64,000 nucleotides of DNA from Deltaproteobacteria bacterium (GTDB taxonomy: Bacteria; Myxococcota_A; UBA9042; PHBI01; JACKFB01). The notes under the pieces were generated by a model, which saw nothing but the letters and a program-made list of their open reading frames with translations, was not told the origin of the DNA and did no database searches. Both the position numbers and the translations under genes were made by a program. Where the stretch lies: assembly GCA_020632695.1 (NCBI GenBank), contig JACKFB010000016.1, positions 62,001-126,000 of the forward strand, read 5' to 3'. Below, piece after piece: positions 25,845-34,455 of the stretch (position 1 is its first letter; every line of letters starts with the position of its first letter).

Positions 25845-26858
25845 ATGAGCGACACGCCCCTCAGCCTCCTGGTCGTCGACCCGAACGGGCTCGCCAGCGC
25901 CCTCGTCGCCGACGCCCTCGGCGCCGACGGGCATGCCCGCGTCGAGCGATGCCTGGAGTACGCGGATGCCTGCGACGAAGCGGCGCGCGTGGCGCCCACC
26001 CTCGTCGTGGTCGACCTCGGCGCCCCCTTCACCTGGGGCCTGGACGCCATCCGCGACCTGCGCCACGACCCGCGCACGGCGGCCATCCCGGTGCTGGCGC
26101 TGGTGCCACCGGGCGACCAGGGGCTGGCGCCGATGGCCTTCCAGCTCGGCGCCGCCGACGTCGCCTCCAAGCAGATGCACCCCGCCGAGCTGGCCGCGCG
26201 GGCGCGCAGGCTGGCCGCCGCGCGCCGAACGGTGGAGGAGCGCGACGCGGCCTGGCGCGTGCTGGAGCTCGTCTCGGGGGAGCTGGCGCTGAAGAACGCC
26301 TTGCTGGCGCGCACCTCCACGGTGGACCCGCTGACCGGGCTGGCCAGCCGCCGCGCCTTCGAGGAGTACCTCGCCGCCCAGTGGCAGGAAGCCGCCGAGG
26401 GCGGACGCCCGCTGGGCGTGGTGCTGGTCGAGGTCAACAGCTGGCAGCGCATCGAGGCCACCGGCGGCCCGGACGTGGCCGACGAGCTGCTCCAGGTGGT
26501 GGCGCGGCTGCTCCGTAGCTGCGCGCGCCCGCGCACCGACGTCCTGGCGCGCTTCGGGGACGCCCAGTTCGCGTTCCTCCTGCGCGAGACCGGCCCCCGA
26601 GGCGTCGCCACCATCGCCCGGCGGGTCGTGGAGACGATGGATCTCGTGGCCTTGCACGCCGATCGGATCGCGCTGCTCCCGCGCGCGACGGTGAGCGTCG
26701 GCGGTGGCAGCGCCTGGCCCACCCACGGTGAGCGCCCCGAGCTGCTCATCGCCCGCGCCGACGAGGCGCTGACCTACGCCCTGTACGGCAGCGGCAACCG
26801 CTACGAGCTCTACGACGGCGAGACACAGCCAGCCGAGGACGAGCGCCGCATCGCCTGA
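25845..26858 (+). CDS. Receiver plus degenerate GGDEF-domain protein
   Basis: A 337-residue cytoplasmic protein. Residues about 5-120 are a response-regulator receiver with the phospho-acceptor region VVVDLGAP and a conserved Lys in ASKQM. A helical linker leads to a GGDEF domain (about 160-320) that keeps DPLTGLASRRAFEEYL, but its active-site loop reads RFGDAQFAF instead of RYGGEEF. Loss of the GG(D/E)EF residues makes cyclase activity unlikely, so it may bind c-di-GMP or partners. GGAG lies six bases before the ATG; the upstream in-frame ATG is less good. Confidence 0.88.
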   Translation: MSDTPLSLLVVDPNGLASALVADALGADGHARVERCLEYADACDEAARVAPTLVVVDLGAPFTWGLDAIRDLRHDPRTAAIPVLALVPPGDQGLAPMAFQLGAADVASKQMHPAELAARARRLAAARRTVEERDAAWRVLELVSGELALKNALLARTSTVDPLTGLASRRAFEEYLAAQWQEAAEGGRPLGVVLVEVNSWQRIEATGGPDVADELLQVVARLLRSCARPRTDVLARFGDAQFAFLLRETGPRGVATIARRVVETMDLVALHADRIALLPRATVSVGGGSAWPTHGERPELLIARADEALTYALYGSGNRYELYDGETQPAEDERRIA

Positions 26859-26947
26859 GCGCCGGGGTCGGCACGGACGAGCCACGGGGCGCGGCGCTGG
26901 CCTCGACGGGGAGGCTGAGATAGCTTCCGGGCATCCGGAGGTCCCCC

Positions 26948-29338
26948 ATGCGCTCCCGCTCCATCGCCAACGTCGCGTGCGCCCTGTTCATCGGCTCCCT
27001 GGCCCTCGCCTGCTCAGGCGACGGCGGCTCGAGCGACGTCAGCGCCGACCTGCCGGACAGCACCGGCGACCTCGGCGGCGACCTGGGCGACGGCGGCCCC
27101 CTCCCCGGCCAGACGGCCTTCGCCTTCGCCCTGGCGCCGACGACCGTGTCCAAGGCGCCCTTCCCCAATGACATCTACCTCCGCGGCGGCGGCCTGCTCG
27201 CCGTGCCCCCGCTGGCGGCGGACCCGGTCTTCTCCACCCTGACCAACGCCGAGGCCCTCGCCACGCTGGACCAGCGCATCGCCGAGCGGTCGGCCTTCGG
27301 CGTCAGCGGCGCCATCCACTTCTACATGGAGGGCGAGCCCGACATGGCGTCGGTGGAGGGCAAGGCCTTCATCGTCGCCCTCGACGGCCCCGAGGAGGGC
27401 ACGCGCATCCCGGCGAACGCCTTCTGGTTCGCGCCGGGTCACATCCTGGGCCTCATCCCGAGCTTCGGGCACTACCTGGTCCCCGGCTCCACCTACGGCG
27501 CCTTCATCGAGGCGGGCGTCACCGCGGCGACCGGCGAGGCCGTCGCCGCGCCCGAGCCCTTCCTGGAGAGCGTGTCCGCGACGGCGCCGGCGGCGCCTTC
27601 CAGCGATCTCACCGCGATGCGTCAGGCGATGGCGCCGCTGCGCGCGTGGATGGCCTCCGAAGGCTACGCCGACGACGCCTTAGCCATCGCGACGGTGTTC
27701 ACCACGCAGCCCTCCTTGCCCTACCTGCAGTCGGTCATCGACGCCGCCGACGACTTCACCCTGGAGCCGCCCACGCGCCGCGTCTCCTTCGACACCGTCG
27801 CCAACGACTACATCACCGCCGACGCGGTCGAAGGCGCGGCCCTGGACACCTACTTCGGCGTCCCGACCGCGCCCTTCCAGTACAACCCCGGGCGCTGGGC
27901 CGGGGGCTCGCGCGCCGACGCCGCGGCCCTCGCCGGCGCCCCCTACACCGGCGGCACCCTCCACCACGGCATCGGCCGGGTCATCAACGGCAGCATCGTG
28001 GTCCCGGCCCTCAACCAGTTCGCCGATGGCACCACCATCAAGAGCCGCGCGCTCACCTTCACCGCGGGTGCGCCCACCTGGACCCTGGACGCCATGGTCC
28101 CCTTCTCGCTCTTCTTGTGCGACGGCCAGCTCGCCAACCCCGCCGACCTCCCGGTGGCCATCTTCACCCACGGCGGCACCAGCATCCGCGCCGACGCCAT
28201 CTCGCTGGCCAACGTGAACTGCCTCTCCGGCATCGCGACCATCGCGCTGGACCAGCCCTTCCACGGGGGCCGCACGACCACCGCGCTGCGCGAGGCCGAG
28301 GGTCTGATCGTCCCCACCCGCCAGGACGACGAGAACGTCTACACCGGCCTCGAGGCGGGCGACGCAGGCTTCGTCGGCGACGCCATCGGCGACGCGGGCG
28401 GGCCCACCCAGACGGTGGCGCCGCTCTTCGCCATCGCCGATCGCTTCGACCCGGCCATCATCGAGGCCAACCTGCTCACGATCCCCTTCGAGACCAAGCT
28501 GCTGGTGCGCTACCTGAAGGAGGCGGACTGGAGCCAGGTGCAGCAGGGCCTCAGCTTCGACGCCGACCTCATCTTCCACCAGAGCCTGAGCTTCGGGACC
28601 AGCTTCACCACCGCACTGATGGCGGTGAGCGACGACTTCCGCGGCGTCGTCAACAGCGTCGGCTCGGTCATGATGGTCTCGGCCAACCTCCCGGTGGCGC
28701 CGAGCAACGCGGCGCTCGCGGCGCCCATCCTGCAGACCGCGCTGGGCCTCCAGTCGACGCCCGACGAGCTGAAGGCCGGCGCCTGGCGCGACCCGGTCAT
28801 CGCGATGTTCCAGTGGCTGAGCGAGCGTGGCGAGGCCGTGTCCTACGCGCCCTTCGTGCTGCGCCACCGCAGCTCCACGAAGGTGATGAGCGTGCTCAGC
28901 TCGGGCGACTCCTGGGACGAGACCCTCTACAGCCCGCCGCAGCTCAGCTTCAACAACGCCTACGGTCTCGAGGTCTTCGAGGCCGGCGCCGAGTGGACCC
29001 TGGACGCGACCATCCCGGGCGCCGAGACGGTGGACGCTTCGCCCCTGGCCGCGGCGGGCACCGAGGCCAACGTCACCTACGACGGCCGCATGCACTCGGC
29101 CGGCCTCTTCTACCGCGGCGCGAGCTGCCACGCCGAGCTGGTCGCGCCGCTGTGCCGCCAGAACGTGGATCCGCCGCATCCGCCGGCCACCCCGAAGGCC
29201 ACCCCGAACATCTTCGCGAGCCCGATCTGCCAGCTCCAGCACCAGATCGTCGCGTTCAACAACTCGCTGTTGACCGGCTCGGGTCCCGGCCTCATCGTCC
29301 CGCCCAGCGGCACCTGCGACGACCTCTACGCGCCCTGA
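26948..29338 (+). CDS. Large lipoprotein, alpha/beta-hydrolase-like
   Basis: A 796-residue lipoprotein (LALAC, Cys22; short Asp/Gly/Ser linker to about 55). The N-terminal part (APFPNDIYLR, FSTLTNAEALATLDQRIAE) resembles the start of bacterial virulence-factor-lipase-type exported proteins. The middle (about 350-620) has alpha/beta-hydrolase features: LPVAIFTHGGTSIRAD as an oxyanion-type strand, IALDQPFHGG, and HQSLSFG where a nucleophile elbow would be. The elbow lacks a clean GxSxG, so activity is uncertain. C-terminal cysteines (CHAELVAPLC, CQLQ, TCDD) probably form disulfides. GGAGG lies six bases before the ATG. Function unknown; an esterase or scaffold on the cell surface are both possible. 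Confidence 0.78.
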   Translation: MRSRSIANVACALFIGSLALACSGDGGSSDVSADLPDSTGDLGGDLGDGGPLPGQTAFAFALAPTTVSKAPFPNDIYLRGGGLLAVPPLAADPVFSTLTNAEALATLDQRIAERSAFGVSGAIHFYMEGEPDMASVEGKAFIVALDGPEEGTRIPANAFWFAPGHILGLIPSFGHYLVPGSTYGAFIEAGVTAATGEAVAAPEPFLESVSATAPAAPSSDLTAMRQAMAPLRAWMASEGYADDALAIATVFTTQPSLPYLQSVIDAADDFTLEPPTRRVSFDTVANDYITADAVEGAALDTYFGVPTAPFQYNPGRWAGGSRADAAALAGAPYTGGTLHHGIGRVINGSIVVPALNQFADGTTIKSRALTFTAGAPTWTLDAMVPFSLFLCDGQLANPADLPVAIFTHGGTSIRADAISLANVNCLSGIATIALDQPFHGGRTTTALREAEGLIVPTRQDDENVYTGLEAGDAGFVGDAIGDAGGPTQTVAPLFAIADRFDPAIIEANLLTIPFETKLLVRYLKEADWSQVQQGLSFDADLIFHQSLSFGTSFTTALMAVSDDFRGVVNSVGSVMMVSANLPVAPSNAALAAPILQTALGLQSTPDELKAGAWRDPVIAMFQWLSERGEAVSYAPFVLRHRSSTKVMSVLSSGDSWDETLYSPPQLSFNNAYGLEVFEAGAEWTLDATIPGAETVDASPLAAAGTEANVTYDGRMHSAGLFYRGASCHAELVAPLCRQNVDPPHPPATPKATPNIFASPICQLQHQIVAFNNSLLTGSGPGLIVPPSGTCDDLYAP

Positions 29339-29385
29339 GGTCCGCGCAGGTCCTCGCTCCCACCCAGGCCCTCGACGAGGCACCC

Positions 29386-30156
29386 TTGAAGCTCGTGACC
29401 TGGAACGTGAACTCCCTCAAGGCCCGCGCGGACTACGTGCGGCGCTACCTCGCCGAGCGATCGCCCGACGTGCTCTGCATCCAGGAGCTCAAGCTGGAGG
29501 ACGACCATGTCCCCGTCGAGCTCTTCGAGGAGCACGGCTACCACCTGGCCATCTACGGGCAGAAGCAGTGGAACGGCGTGCTCATCGCCTCGCGGGAGCC
29601 CATCACCGACGTGCACCGCGGCCTGCCCGAGGGCGAGGCCGGCCAGTCGCGCCTCATCAGCGCCCGCACGGCCGGGCTGCGCCTGGTGAACCTCTACTGC
29701 CCGCAGGGACAGAGCGCCGACTCCCCCAAGTTCCAGTACAAGCTGGAGTTCTACGCGGCGCTGACCCGCTGGCTGGCGGCCGAGGTGGACCTGGGCGAGC
29801 CGCTGGCGGTGGTCGGTGACCTCAACGTGGCGCCCGGCCCGGACGACGTCTGGTCGGTGGAGGCCTTCGAGAACGTCCCCACCTATCACCCCCTCGAGCA
29901 CGCCGCCTGGGCCGAGCTGGTGGGCCTGGGCCTGCACGACGCCGTCGCCCCCTTCGTGCCGCCGCGCACGTTCACCTTCTGGGACTATCGCGGCGGGGCC
30001 TTCCGCTTCGACCACGGCATGCGGATCGACCACGTGCTGGTCAGCGAGGCCCTGCGACCGCGGGTCACCGGCGCCTTCGTGGATCGAGACTTCCGCAAGA
30101 AGATCGATGGCCTGAGCGCATCCGATCACGCCCCGGTCGGCGTCGAGCTGAGCTGA
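29386..30156 (+). CDS. xth: Exodeoxyribonuclease III (AP endonuclease)
   Basis: DNA repair nuclease (256 aa) acting at abasic sites with 3' phosphatase/exonuclease activity. Motifs: VTWNVNSLKAR (Asn7), LCIQELK with metal-binding Glu34, NLYCPQGQ, VVGDLNVAP with the catalytic Asp/Asn, FTFWDYR, RIDHVLVS and SDHAPV with the catalytic His. Length is usual. The start is TTG with GAGG five bases upstream, giving the conserved N-terminus; no ATG or GTG fits. It stands alone between envelope genes. Confidence 0.95.
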   Translation: MKLVTWNVNSLKARADYVRRYLAERSPDVLCIQELKLEDDHVPVELFEEHGYHLAIYGQKQWNGVLIASREPITDVHRGLPEGEAGQSRLISARTAGLRLVNLYCPQGQSADSPKFQYKLEFYAALTRWLAAEVDLGEPLAVVGDLNVAPGPDDVWSVEAFENVPTYHPLEHAAWAELVGLGLHDAVAPFVPPRTFTFWDYRGGAFRFDHGMRIDHVLVSEALRPRVTGAFVDRDFRKKIDGLSASDHAPVGVELS

Positions 30157-30206
30157 CTCGCCTGCCACAGGGTGTTCCCATCCACGGACTCGTCACAACG
30201 GCAGCG

Positions 30207-31559
30207 ATGTCTCTCGGGCGTTGCGCGCTCGTCGCGCTCGGCCTGGCCGCCCTGTCGGTGGCACCGCCGGGTCGCGCCGCGGAGACCCTGCCCCCTCCCC
30301 CTCCGCCCGTCCCGGCCCCCGCCGGGCTCGAGCCGACCGCGCCAGCCCCCGCCGCGCCGGCCACCGACGCCGAGGTGGACGCCGACGCCGCGCCCCCCTT
30401 CGACCCCTTCGAGTACGCCATCCTGCCGGTGGTGAGCTACGACGCCGACTCGGGCGCGGGCGCGGCCTTGTTGGGGCTCTTCTACTGGAACGACCCCAAC
30501 ATCGAGCCCTACCGAGACCACCTGCTGGTGTTCAGCTACATCACCACCAAGCTGGTGCAGATCCACGGGCTCGGGTGGGAGCACATCGGGCTCTTCGGCA
30601 AGCCCAAGGTGCGCCTGCGCATCGGCAGCACCTTCACCATCACCTCCAACGACCACTACTGCGGCGTGGGCAACGAGGCCGACTGCTCGAAGGCCCGCGC
30701 CCGCGAGCTGCTCACCGCCGACGGCCTGGACCCCACCTCGCGCGAGTTCGAGCACGCGCTGGACCACTTCTACAAGGTGCGCGATCTCATCCCGACGGTG
30801 GGCTTCGATCTGCGCTGGCCGGTCTCCTCGAAGGTGCCGGACCTGCTCGCCTTCTTCGGCTGGCGGGGCACCTGGCTCATCCCCGGGCAGGTGGGCGCCC
30901 GCGGCCCCTTCGCCCACAGCCTGCTCGCGCGCGAGCACCCCGACGGCGAGAAGGGCCTGCTCAGCGCGGTCGAGGTGGGGCTCCTGCACCAGCGGCGCGA
31001 CGAGGAGCGCCAGCCCACCCGCGGCCACGTGCTGAGCCTGTCCCTGCGCGGCTCGACCCGCGCGCTCGGCAGCGACTGGGACTACGCCGGCTTCAACCTC
31101 ACCTTCACCGGCTACGTGCCGCTGGACCGCCGCGGGAAGCTGGTGTTCGCCGCGCGCGGCGTGCTGGACTTCATGGTCGGCGACGGCTCGGTCTACACGC
31201 TCAGCACCGTCGGCGGACTCTTCACCCAGCGCGGCTACGGCGGGAAGTCGCTCGGTCGCGGCATCCGCCAGGCGCGCTACATCGGCCGCATCAAGGGGAT
31301 CGGCCAGGCCGAGCTTCGCTGGACCATGTTCGGGCGGCCCGGACGCTTCCAGCTGGGCAGCCACACCTTCATCGACCTGGGCTGGATCGGCTACGACTGG
31401 GGCGACTTCCGCGGCGACCGCAGACGCCTGCTGCCGGGCTTCGGCGGCGGCCTCACCGCGACCTGGCGCAAGAACTTCCTGGTGCGCCTGGACGCCGCCA
31501 CCAGCGCCTTCGAGGACTGGGCCCCCAGCTTCTACCTGAACCTCACCCACCCCTTCTGA
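30207..31559 (+). CDS. Outer-membrane beta-barrel protein (Omp85/surface-antigen-like)
   Basis: A 450-residue exported protein: signal peptide (cleavage after GRA at about 24), Pro-rich linker (27-65), then a barrel of about 16 strands starting FEYAILPVVSYDADSG and ending in a Phe (LNLTHPF), as outer-membrane porins do. The TQRGYGG segment and the strand pattern recall surface-antigen (Omp85 C-terminal) proteins without POTRA domains. It keeps a Cys pair (CGVGNEADC). No clear ribosome-binding site precedes the ATG. The stop overlaps the next start as TGATG. Confidence 0.78.
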   Translation: MSLGRCALVALGLAALSVAPPGRAAETLPPPPPPVPAPAGLEPTAPAPAAPATDAEVDADAAPPFDPFEYAILPVVSYDADSGAGAALLGLFYWNDPNIEPYRDHLLVFSYITTKLVQIHGLGWEHIGLFGKPKVRLRIGSTFTITSNDHYCGVGNEADCSKARARELLTADGLDPTSREFEHALDHFYKVRDLIPTVGFDLRWPVSSKVPDLLAFFGWRGTWLIPGQVGARGPFAHSLLAREHPDGEKGLLSAVEVGLLHQRRDEERQPTRGHVLSLSLRGSTRALGSDWDYAGFNLTFTGYVPLDRRGKLVFAARGVLDFMVGDGSVYTLSTVGGLFTQRGYGGKSLGRGIRQARYIGRIKGIGQAELRWTMFGRPGRFQLGSHTFIDLGWIGYDWGDFRGDRRRLLPGFGGGLTATWRKNFLVRLDAATSAFEDWAPSFYLNLTHPF

Positions 31560-32356
31560 TGCGGCGGGACCCGGGCTTCGAGAGCGAGCGGATGATCGTC
31601 GGCCTCGAGGGCGGGGTCGAGCGGCGCGCCGACCATGACATCCTCCGCTGGCCGGCCCTGCCGATGGCGGCCGAGGGCAACATGCTGGTCTACGACCGTC
31701 CGCCCGAGCCGAGCGATCTGCCGGCGTGGGAGGCCAGCTTCCGGCGGGCGATGGCCCTGTGGCCCGACGTGCGGCACCTGGCCTTCGGCTGGGGGGGCCG
31801 GCCGCCTGACGACGCGGGCATGGTGGCACTGGAGGCGCGTGGCTACCGCCTCGAGACCGTGTCGGTGCGCCTGGCCGAGGCGCTCGCCCTCGCGCCGCCG
31901 GCGCCGGTGGGCATCCGGGTGCGCCCGCTGCAGAGCCGCGCCGAGTGGGGTCTGGCCGTCGACCTGCAGCTCGACGCGACGCCGGAGGGCGAGACCCTGC
32001 CCGACTACGCCGACTTCGCCCAGGCCCGGATGGAGCGCTGCGCGGCGCTGTGCCAGCGGGGCTTCGGCTTCTGGCTGGGCGCCTTCGAGGGGCCGCGCCT
32101 CGCCGGCTGCCTGGGGGTGTTCGCCCGGCGCGGCTTGGGCCGCTACCAGATGGTGGTCACCGGCTCGGCCTTCCGCCGGCGCGGCGTGGCCGGTCACCTG
32201 GTCGGCGCGGCGGCCACCCGGGCGATCCGCACGCTGGGGGCGCGGCGCCTGGTCATCTGCGCCGAGCCGGGCTCGCCTGCCGACGCGCTCTACGGGCGCC
32301 TGGGTTTCCGGCCGGTCGCGCCCATGCATCGGGCCATCCGCTGCGCCGACGACTGA
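31559..32356 (+). CDS. GNAT-family N-acetyltransferase
   Basis: A 265-residue protein with a C-terminal GNAT domain: FAEG-type core (FWLGAFEGPRLAGCLGVFA), the acetyl-CoA-binding loop pattern with RRRGVAGHLV, and ALYGRLGFRPV near the end. The N-terminal 100 residues are an extra domain, possibly a degenerate second GNAT half. It is coupled (TGATG) to the outer-membrane protein gene. The substrate cannot be inferred. Confidence 0.87.
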   Translation: MRRDPGFESERMIVGLEGGVERRADHDILRWPALPMAAEGNMLVYDRPPEPSDLPAWEASFRRAMALWPDVRHLAFGWGGRPPDDAGMVALEARGYRLETVSVRLAEALALAPPAPVGIRVRPLQSRAEWGLAVDLQLDATPEGETLPDYADFAQARMERCAALCQRGFGFWLGAFEGPRLAGCLGVFARRGLGRYQMVVTGSAFRRRGVAGHLVGAAATRAIRTLGARRLVICAEPGSPADALYGRLGFRPVAPMHRAIRCADD

Positions 32357-32379
32357 CAGCGACGGCGACGCGCGCGAGC

Positions 32380-33225
32380 TCAGAACACCGAGGGCCGCGA
32401 CGCCAGGCGCGCGTCGATCATGGCCTGGATGCGCGTCGAGACCTCGCCGACCTTGGCGTCGATGATCTCGTCCTCGTCGTCGTCGCGGCCCTCGAAGCGC
32501 AGCGGCTCGCCGAAGTCGAGATAGAAGCGGGTGGGCAGCGGCAGGTAGGCCAGGGGGCCGAGCAGCGGGAGGTGCGGCGGGATCGGTACGTAGGGCGCGC
32601 CGACCAGGGCCGCCAGGCGAGACAGGTTCATCACGCTGGGGATGGACTCCTCGGCGCCGACCACCGAGATGGGCACGATCGGCGTGTCGGTCTGGAGCGC
32701 CAGGCGCATGAAACCGCGGCCGAAGCGGGTGAGGTGGTAGCGGTCCTTGAAGAGCTTGCCGCAGCCGCGGGCGCCCTCGGGGAAGACCAGGATGGCGTTG
32801 CCGGCGCTGAGCAGGTTGCGGCAGTTGGTGGGGTCGCCGACCACCGCCCCGGAGCGGGAGAAGAGCTCGTTGAGGTAGGGCACGGTGGGGACCATGCGCT
32901 CCACCATCGCGCGGATCGCGCGGGGCGGCTGGCCCTCGAGGAGGCAGGCGGCGGCGATGACCATGCCGTCCAACGGGAGCTGGCCCGAGTGGTTGGCGAT
33001 GAGCAGGACGCGCCCCTCGGGGATGTTCTCGATGCCTGTCGTGCGGGTGCGGAAGTAGCGGTAGAGCAAATGCCCGATGGCGTAGCCGTGCTTGGCCGTC
33101 TGGGGGTGGAAGCCCCAGTCGTCGTAACCCAGCTCGTTGAGCTCGTGGGGCAGCGCCGAGAAGGCCCGCTCCAGCTCCGGTCGGACGGGCAGGCGCCTGA
33201 GGATGTCGTCGAATCCGAAGCCCAT
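32380..33225 (-). CDS. PlsC-type glycerol-phosphate acyltransferase family protein
   Basis: A 281-residue lysophospholipid acyltransferase-fold protein. It shows LLIANHSGQLPLDG (catalytic His and Asp in the variant spacing used by a sub-branch of this family), FPEGARG as the phosphate-binding EGxR block, and VPISVVGAEES. It has no obvious transmembrane helix and a short acidic tail. It probably acylates a glycerol or lysophospholipid acceptor at the membrane. It is convergent with the GNAT gene (23 bp gap) and divergent from the cNMP-domain genes. Confidence 0.87.
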   Translation of the reverse strand: MGFGFDDILRRLPVRPELERAFSALPHELNELGYDDWGFHPQTAKHGYAIGHLLYRYFRTRTTGIENIPEGRVLLIANHSGQLPLDGMVIAAACLLEGQPPRAIRAMVERMVPTVPYLNELFSRSGAVVGDPTNCRNLLSAGNAILVFPEGARGCGKLFKDRYHLTRFGRGFMRLALQTDTPIVPISVVGAEESIPSVMNLSRLAALVGAPYVPIPPHLPLLGPLAYLPLPTRFYLDFGEPLRFEGRDDDEDEIIDAKVGEVSTRIQAMIDARLASRPSVF

Positions 33226-33349
33226 GGGCGCAGCATGGCGGCGGGCCTCGGCGAGCGCAAGCGGGACCGCGCCCGAGGTCGAGCGGCGGTGGCGACCGGG
33301 AGGTGCCGGGCGCGAGGGCGGGCCGCGACGCCGGATCTGCGCGTGAGGA

Positions 33350-33379
33350 TTGGCATCTGCGGCGGCGCCGCGCTATATC
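33350..33379 (+). promoter_or_regulatory. Putative sigma-70 promoter of the cNMP-domain operon
   Basis: TTGGCA (33350-33355, five of six) and TATATC (33374-33379, four of six) with an 18-base spacer. A transcript would start near 33386, about 27 bases before the first ATG. Confidence 0.45.
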
Positions 33380-33412
33380 ATCCGCGCCGATGGATTGCTT
33401 CCAGGTGGGTCG

Positions 33413-33949
33413 ATGGCTGGGTCCAGCGAGGTCATGCGTAGTGGCATGGCGCTCCTCGCCGAGGAGATGACCGGCGAAGAGCGCGACCGGCTCCTCGATC
33501 GGATGGTCCCGCGCAAGTACCCCTTCGGCGAGGTGGTCACCGAGGAGGGCGTGTTCACCGACGCGCTCTACGTGGTCACCGACGGCGCGCTCAAGGTGTC
33601 TGTGACCGCCGAGGGCGAGGTGCTCGAGGTCGGCACCGTCACGCCGGGCCAGTGGGTCGGCGAGGTGGGCCTGCTCGATCCGGGGCCCGCGTCCGCCACG
33701 GTGGTCGCCGCCCGGGACAGCACCGTGCTGATCCTCAGCGCCGAGGCCCTCGAGGAGCTGCGTCACGCCGAGCCGGCCCTGGCCAGCCCCCTGCTCCGCG
33801 CGCTGGCGCGGACGCTGTCCGAGCGGGTGCGCGCGTCGAGCCGCGGGGTGCTCCGCGGCGACGCGACCTCCTGGCGGCTCGAGCACGTCCCCCAGAAGAA
33901 GGAAGGTTGGCTGAGCGGCGTCTTCCGCTCCGTGTTCGGGGGCGACTGA
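33413..33949 (+). CDS. Cyclic-nucleotide-binding-domain protein 1
   Basis: A 178-residue single-domain Crp-type sensor without a DNA-binding helix-turn-helix. The beta-roll spans about 20-130 (YPFGEVVTEEG, LYVVTDGALKVSV, WVGEVGLLDPGPASATVVA). The phosphate-binding cassette keeps the Glu but has Ala/Ser where the usual Arg lies, so cNMP binding may be weak or lost. A helical tail ends KKEGWLSGVFRSVFGGD. AGGTGGG precedes the ATG. The stop overlaps the start of the second, similar gene (TGATG). Confidence 0.87.
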   Translation: MAGSSEVMRSGMALLAEEMTGEERDRLLDRMVPRKYPFGEVVTEEGVFTDALYVVTDGALKVSVTAEGEVLEVGTVTPGQWVGEVGLLDPGPASATVVAARDSTVLILSAEALEELRHAEPALASPLLRALARTLSERVRASSRGVLRGDATSWRLEHVPQKKEGWLSGVFRSVFGGD

Positions 33950-34455
33950 TGGAGCTGCGCACCGTCCTGAGCGAGCTGGCCCTGGTCGCCGGCTTCAGCG
34001 ATGAGGAGATCGAGGCGCTGGCCCAGACCCTTTGGGAGGAGCAGTACCCCGACGGCCACGTCTTCGTGCGCGAGGGCCAGACCGCCAGCAAGTCCGACTA
34101 CGCCATGCACATCATCCTCGACGGCAAGGTGCTGGTCACGGTGCAGCGCCCCGGTGAGGCCGGCATCGGCATCGTCCGCCTGATGGAGGAGGGCGACATC
34201 TTCGGCCTGGCCGGCCTGGTGGACCACGGCCCGCGCTCGGCCACCTGCCGCTCGGCCGGCCCGGTGCGCACGGCCTCGCTGTCGCGCTCGGCCTTCGACC
34301 TGCTCTTCCGGTCGGACACCTCGCTGGGCGCTCACTTCCAGTTCATCGTCGCGCGCCAGCTCGCCAAGGACCTGCGCATGGTCAACCGGCAGCTCAAGGA
34401 CGCGCTCAACCAGGGCATGGCGGACGCCGTGGCGGCGGGCATCGTCTCGCTATGA
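33949..34455 (+). CDS. Cyclic-nucleotide-binding-domain protein 2
   Basis: A 168-residue partner of the preceding protein with the same fold: DGHVFVREGQ, MHIILDGKVLVTV, DIFGLAGLVDHGPRSATC. Here the Arg of the cassette is present (PRSATC), but the Glu of FGE is replaced (FGL). The two proteins thus have complementary defects in the ligand site. The C-terminal helices (FIVARQLAKDLRMVNRQL) could dimerise. There is no DNA-binding domain. It overlaps both neighbours by stop/start fusion. Confidence 0.87.
   Translation: MELRTVLSELALVAGFSDEEIEALAQTLWEEQYPDGHVFVREGQTASKSDYAMHIILDGKVLVTVQRPGEAGIGIVRLMEEGDIFGLAGLVDHGPRSATCRSAGPVRTASLSRSAFDLLFRSDTSLGAHFQFIVARQLAKDLRMVNRQLKDALNQGMADAVAAGIVSL

Noticed and set aside
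26948..29338. Confident lipase assignment
   Set aside because: The nucleophile elbow lacks GxSxG and the acid and His cannot be placed, so only an alpha/beta-hydrolase-like label is given.
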